Part shown: piece by piece, positions 58,680 to 64,000 of the stretch | Numbering within the stretch: the first letter of the stretch is position 1 | How the letters are laid out: the number at the start of each line of letters is the position of its first letter | NCBI GenBank assembly: GCA_028274465.1 | Contig: CM051456.1 | Span: 5,395,545 to 5,459,544, forward strand | Reading direction: 5' to 3' | DNA: 64,000 nt | DNA from: Plantago ovata | Lineage: Eukaryota; Streptophyta; Magnoliopsida; Lamiales; Plantaginaceae | Made by a program: the position numbers and the translations under genes | Notes under the pieces: generated by a model | What the model saw: only the letters and a program-made list of their open reading frames with translations | Databases searched by the model: none | Told to the model about the DNA's origin: nothing

Positions 58680-59066
58680 GTGTGAACTTCTGTGAAATGA
58701 GGTAAATCTGTACCTTATAGTTTTAACTGATAGCGATTGTTACTCCATTCAATAACTGATTCAATTCTGTGATTTGAATCCTACACTAGTTAGAAATTCC
58801 ATGATATCAGCTCGTTGAATTATAAATGCTGTAGGATTTAATTTAGGCCATACAAGTGTTCGATGAAATGCCTCACAGACTGTTGTCCTGATAAGCCCCC
58901 TTATATTTCCCAAATACCTCCCTTACTCTTCCATATGAAAATCCCCGAATACAGTTCCTATTCTTAGCCCTGCTATCAAGCATAAAAGTGAACGATAATA
59001 AATTACAATGTCTGATGTCTCAAAATCAAACAAAAAGAACGCCAAAGTTGTAAGTGCCCCATGTGC
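58680..59066 (-). pseudogene. 3' flank of a deleted third receptor kinase copy
   Basis: This matches the 3' flanks at 54000-54330 and 59640-60040 (GCCATACAAGTGTTCGATGA, GAATACAGTTCCTATTC, CCAAAGTTGTAAGTGC) but has no kinase gene upstream of it. At about 59063-59070 it joins promoter-side sequence (TGCAGGACTTTT, as at 57892). Confidence 0.7.
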
Positions 59067-59530
59067 AGGACTTTTCTTATCTTCTATATAGATAGGTCAT
59101 GATGCCATCATGCAAATGTTTGAATACATTAGTTCTCAACTTCACTTGCATCTCATGATCATGAATGTCCTGTAAGACTACAATACCATGAGGCCTTAGA
59201 AGTCTTACGAACAGGATTCTGTCTTTATCAGGAGCCTATCTATATCTTTGAAAAGAAAAGCCTCACACTGTTTGTATTCCAGAAACGAGAACTGCAACAA
59301 ATTATATACTATTAGCTATTTACTCCAGTAAGTTTTGTAAAAATACACAGTCAGCGAAAACATCCCTTCGCTAGTAAGGCTTCATTAATTATTGACATCA
59401 TTCTTGTATCGTATCTGTCACACGTATGTTCTTTACTCCAAGTCTCCAACACTGGAGGGCCTCATGATGCATTTTGCATGGTATACTAGCAGACTTATTC
59501 TAAAAGTTTGAACATGATCTATCTGATTTG
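59067..59530 (-). pseudogene. 5' flank of the deleted receptor kinase copy
   Basis: Upstream-type sequence similar to 57890-58400. In minus-strand order it lies between the 3' flank of copy J and the orphan 3' flank at 58680-59066. The gene body that should separate this pair is absent, so an unequal crossover or deletion of about 3.3 kb is implied. Confidence 0.65.
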
Positions 59531-60048
59531 GATGATCTAGGAGGCATATTCGACATGAAATTATATTTATAGTCTGATAGAGTTCTATATTAGATTCTTG
59601 ATTTATAATAACTTTGATCGAGCACACATGATAAACTACCATTCAATTCTGTGATTTTAACTCGACAGGGCCTACACCAGTTAGGAATTCCATGTTATCA
59701 GCTCGGTGAATCATATGCTGTGGGATTTAATACATGCCATACAACTATTCGATGAAACGCCACACAGACTATTGTCCTGGTAAACGCTTACTTTTTACAA
59801 ATATCTTGGCCTATGATTTTTACCCAGTAGGAGGATCTTGATGGCTTCACTCCATAACATAATTCAGTTTTCAATTTTTCATTAGCTTTGTTAACTTTCT
59901 TACTCTTCTATATGAAAATCCTTGAATACAGTTCCTATTCGTAGCCCTGCTAACAAGCGTAAAAGTGAACAATAACAAACTACAATGTCTCAAAACCGAA
60001 CCAAAAGGATATCAAAGTTGTAAGTGCACCAATAATATATTCCTGAAA

Positions 60049-63000
60049 TCAGTTTTGAGCTCCATTAGATTCATCTTTTGATAGCTCACTGATCTCTGTA
60101 GTCCTGCATCAAAACCACCAATAATCTAGAAATGTTGGTTAAAACTTAAAACATGATTAATATTCAGTATCATATCTGAACCTGTATTTATCACTTACAA
60201 TTTTCCATCTAGCACTCTCAGATACTTTTCCTTCACCGAAACAAGTCTATGGACCACCTCTTTCATGCTGATCCTGTTCTGGGGATTTTCAGCTGAACAT
60301 TCTATCCCAGTTGTTAGAACAGCTGCCACACAATCAATAATCAAATCCATTTTGGACTCACTCTGACAAGCACATATTAGTTTTTCCTCAAGTGGAGTTG
60401 TTTGCCGAATAATTTCAAGAACTAAATCTAGCAACTCCTCCCTCACAAAGTCATGAAGGTTAAGATTATCATCAAATGTATGGTCAACTGGTCTTCTTCC
60501 TGTGAAGAGTTCGAGCAAGAGAATTCCATAGCTATAGACGTCGCCTTGAGTGGAGACAGGATTCCCCATGCCGTATTCTGGAGAAGTCGGTAAGAATTGT
60601 TAGTGCTTCACGTTGTAGACATTAATCAAACTAGGAGAATAAAGTACTTCATTTACTAATGGAGAAAATGATTTGATATGTTAATTTACCTGGAGAAGTA
60701 TATCCAATGGTCCCCACTATGCCCAGTGAGCTGAACTGAGAATTCAGATCAGCTTCCCCGTTGAGCTCAGAAAGAATATTTGCCAGCCCAAAATCACTTA
60801 CACGAGCCGTAAGATCATAGTCAAGAAGAATATTGCTTGGCTTCAAATCACAGTGAACAACCGGGTTATGACACTCGTGATGAAGATATGCCAGTGCTGA
60901 AGCTATGTCTATTGCAATATGTATTCTCTGAGTAAGGCCTAATTCTCTTTTAGCGCTGATTGTCTCCTCGCCAGTGTGCAACCACTTTTCCAAGCTCCCG
61001 TTTGACATAAAAGGGTAAATCAAAGCTTTGAAATCATTACCCTGATGATCAACACTAGAGACAACTGAGAGGAGCCTAACAAGGTTACGGTGTCGAATGT
61101 TTCTCAAGGCTTCACATTCAGCTGCGAAGCTTCTAGAGGCACCTCGCTTCTGTAGATTAAGGACCTTCACAGCCATAGGTACTTCACCATCTCCGAGTAT
61201 AGCAATGTACACGGTGCCAAAACTACCAGAACCAATCAAATTGTTTGAAGAGAATCCATCTGTTGAATCATAGAGCTCCTTGAAAGTAATCATTGAGTTT
61301 AAACAACTGAAAGAAGATTCTGAACTGGCTTTTCCTGATGAAAAGTTCTTTCTATACAGGAATAGCATGAAAAGGGACAGAAGCAAAATGAAAGAGATGA
61401 CAGTTATCAGTATTATAACCTTAAGGTTGGCCTGTCTTCTTTGTCTCCTTGCGGAACAAGGATGCAAATTCAGTTGTTGAATTCCTCCACAGAGTTTTCT
61501 ATTACCATTGACATGTATTACACTCGCATTCGAGAAAATACCGTCTCGGGGGACTTCTCCGTCAAAGTCATTGAGTGACAGGTTAAAATTCATCAAAGAA
61601 GAAAATTGGCAAAGTACATGGGAATACGGCCAGTGAGGTTGTTCATGGAAAGATCTAGGTACTCGAGACCTCTGAGCTGGCTCAAATCAGGAAGGTTTCC
61701 TTGGAAAGAGTTGTTTTGCATACGAAGTCTATTCAGGGAGATACACAATCCCAAATTCATTGGAATATCACCTGACAAGGTATTGTGGGAAACATCAAGA
61801 GCAGTTAAAAACTCTAAGTTCCCTACTTCAACAGGTAATGGACCAGTGAATGAGTTGTGCGAAAGGTTCAGAAATATGAGAGAAGCAAGTCCAATGAATT
61901 GTGGAGGTATGGTGCCATTCAACATGTTGTGACTAAATCTGGCAACTTGTAGGACTGTTAAATTGGCAAAAGAAGGAGGTAAAGTGCCATGCAGACTGGT
62001 TTTGTACATATAGAGTTCAAGTAGATGACTCAGGTTTCCAAGAGAAGGTGGAATTTCCCCTGTCAGACTATTTTCGTAAAAGTCTAATTCTCGCATGTTG
62101 GGTAATGTGCCAATGGAAGCTGGAATATTACCTGTGAAGAGGTTATCACCAAGATATAATATGGTTAGGCCAGTAAGGCGTGCTATCTCTTCTGGAATGC
62201 TTCCACTAATGCTGTTGCTGTACAGGGATAGCCGCACCAGACTGGACGATAAGTTGGCTATCGAACTTGGAAGTGTACCCCCAAAGTTGTTTATACCGAA
62301 CTCCAAACTCTCTAGCTTGGTACAATTGGGTAAAGAATTTAAGAATAGCAACATGCTGGCCAAGAGAATTATCGCGCACATGAAGGTATGCAAGATATTG
62401 CAGATTCCCTAGAGTTAACGGTACATTTCCAGTGAACTGATTGGCAGACAGATCAATCTCTATGAGACTGGAAGCATTGGGCAAAGACATTGGTATATGC
62501 CCTGTGAAACTATTTATGGCGAACCAAAAATACTGGATATGTGGAAAAATATCTGCAATATCCTGCCTTAGTTCACCATTAAAATTGTTGAAAGCCAGGC
62601 TCAGAAGTGTTAATTTTGAGAGATTGTAAATAAGAGGAGGAAAGATACCGGAAAATTGGTTGCTACCAAGATGTAGATACGTCAACTTGATCAAATTTCC
62701 TATCGTGTCAGGAACTTCGCCCAGAAGTTCATTGAATGATAAGTTAATCTCCTGAAGGTATGATAGGTTCCCAAATGAAACAGGGAAATTTCCTGTAAAG
62801 TTATTGTTTTGGAGATAAAGTCTCTCAAGAAGTGACAGAGTGCTTAGTTCAGATGGAATCTGGTGTTCTAGAAAGTTGTGCTCTAATGAAATATTGATAA
62901 GATTAGAACATCTTGAAAGAGTAGCAGGGATGGCTTGGGACAAGGAGTTGAAACTCAAGTTCAAATTCTTGAGCTGCGTCAAGCGGCCTAATTCAGCAGG

Positions 63001-63339
63001 AACAAAACCATTTAAAAAGTTATGTGAGAGATCAATGGATGCTAGGAAGGAAAGGTTTCTGATGAACGGGGATACATGACCATACAAATCCATGCTTGTA
63101 AGGTTTAACCCGGTGACGTTATGCTGGTTGTCACTGCATGTTACTCCTGCCCATTGGCAGAAATGAAGTGAATCATTCCAGGATGAAAATACATCAACAG
63201 GGTAGTTGGTGAAGTGAGATTTTAAATCCAAAAGTGCAAGTTTCTGAGTGTCATCATCAGAATTTGCGGTGTTGGCAGGGAATAACAAGTTCAGCAGAAG
63301 AAAAGAAATGAGGTTTAGTTTTGGAAGATGAAGTTTCAT
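60049..63339 (-). pseudogene. LRR receptor kinase, subfamily XII type (copy J), two deletions
   Basis: Exons 60690-63339, 60199-60577 and 60049-60103; the last exon reads LTTEISELSKDESNGAQN and stop. The N-terminus is intact: signal peptide MKLHLPKLNLISFLLLNLLF, then KLALLDLKSHF and SSWNDSLHFCQWAGVTC. Two deletions are seen against copy I: 11 bases near 62355 (CATG-TTGCTATTC) and one base near 61606 (GCCAATTTTC versus GCCAACTTTTC). Together they remove 12 bases, so the frame returns for the membrane segment and kinase, but about 250 LRR codons between them are out of frame and the product stops at residue 377. The kinase keeps GSGSFGTVY, MAVKV and the non-RD VVHCDLKPSNILL. The protein would have been a plasma-membrane immune receptor. 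A truncated secreted LRR product is possible from the N-terminal frame. Confidence 0.85.
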
Positions 63340-63392
63340 GTTTGAATGAGATCTTTGGTTTTGGTCTTTTGGATAAGACTAGAGAGGATATG

Positions 63393-63398
63393 TTTATA
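63393..63398 (-). promoter_or_regulatory. TATA box of receptor kinase copy J
   Basis: TATAAA in CTGTATAAACAT on the minus strand, 54 bases above the start codon. The aligned site in copy I reads CTGGATACAAACAC, so its TATA box is degraded. Confidence 0.6.
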
Positions 63399-64000
63399 CA
63401 GATGCTGCAAGTAATCACAATCACATTTATATTAACTTATCTCACTAACTAGTCCTTACGAAGAAGTACGTGTTCATGGATATCAAATCATCAATATAAA
63501 AGAGCAATAGTCCAATCACTAACCTTTTTGACTTGACAACACCAACTGCTAGGAATTTCCTCCATCAGCTTACTATTGTAGGCCTTTTATTATCCCCAGT
63601 TCATCTCTTTTAGAAACATTGGTAGCATCAGCAGGTTGACAAAGTCTAACTTTTACCTAAGACTTGAGGGTTTCTTAGTCACTCCTTGAGAAATAGTTCT
63701 AACTTTCATTCAAAATTTAGAGCATGATGGTGACTTATTTCGTAAGTGTTATTTATCAATATTATCCGTATGACAGCTTACCCACCTGGAAATGAAATAA
63801 CCAATTGTGTTCCATATCTTGCAGAGTCAAGTGCATCATTGTCATGATACAAAGTTTTGATTCTTTTGAATATATATATTTTCTTTCATGGTGAACCAAA
63901 AAATCTTCTTGGATCCACATTGGTTCTTGAGAATTCATTTGCATCTCATGTTGAGTGTCCTAGGAAGTTAGACTGCAATACTGTGATGTGAGGCCTCTGA
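63399..64000 (-). other. 5' flank of receptor kinase copy J
   Basis: Promoter-side sequence shared with 57700-58140 (for example TTCTTGGATCCACATTGGTT near 63906). No gene is seen to the window edge. Confidence 0.5.

Overview
The window is nuclear DNA from a flowering plant, almost certainly a eudicot. The evidence is AT-rich spacers, short GT-AG introns, Stowaway and hAT miniature transposons, LINE/SINE tails, a plastid rpoB fragment, and plant-only gene families (PIN-LIKES, SINA-like E3 ligases, PADRE/DUF4228, non-RD LRR receptor kinases). The species cannot be fixed from sequence alone.

Left third (2.2-26.9 kb): a tandem array of SINA-like RING E3 ubiquitin ligases, all on the minus strand. 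Three models read through cleanly: B (3187-5459), E (19017-21440) and G (25027-26851). One unit (A, 2180-2866) is a lone terminal exon sitting behind gene B. C (6966-8488) and D (10402-12837) are damaged, and 21931-24290 is a pile of SINA fragments that also carries a scrap of ubiquitin coding sequence. Between D and E lies an unrelated minus-strand gene (15254-16712) for a coiled-coil protein with a strict seven-residue tryptophan repeat. I regard it as the most unusual coding sequence here.

Middle (27-46 kb): a clean non-autonomous hAT element (27796-28682); two paralogous small genes for probable plastid membrane proteins (29428-29898 and 34404-34889); an 0.8 kb foldback repeat; an intronless PIN-LIKES auxin-carrier gene (37194-38564) with a 5'UTR intron and a tiny uORF; a seven-exon methyltransferase of the EFM4/METTL10 (plant AR401) type (39447-43915, minus); and a single-exon PADRE protein (45055-45591, minus).

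Right third (46-64 kb): transposon-rich spacer with a SINE, a Stowaway MITE, a 1.1 kb element with 9-bp target duplications whose core is a 575-bp hairpin, and two non-LTR tails. It is followed by two tandem LRR receptor kinase copies of the EFR/At3g47570 type (minus). Both are broken by small lesions, and between them are the flanks of a third copy whose body is gone.

Overall the window shows birth-and-death evolution of two defence- and ubiquitin-related gene families, interspersed with single-copy housekeeping genes. Exon boundaries were placed by hand from splice motifs, phase and comparison between paralogues. No similarity search was possible.
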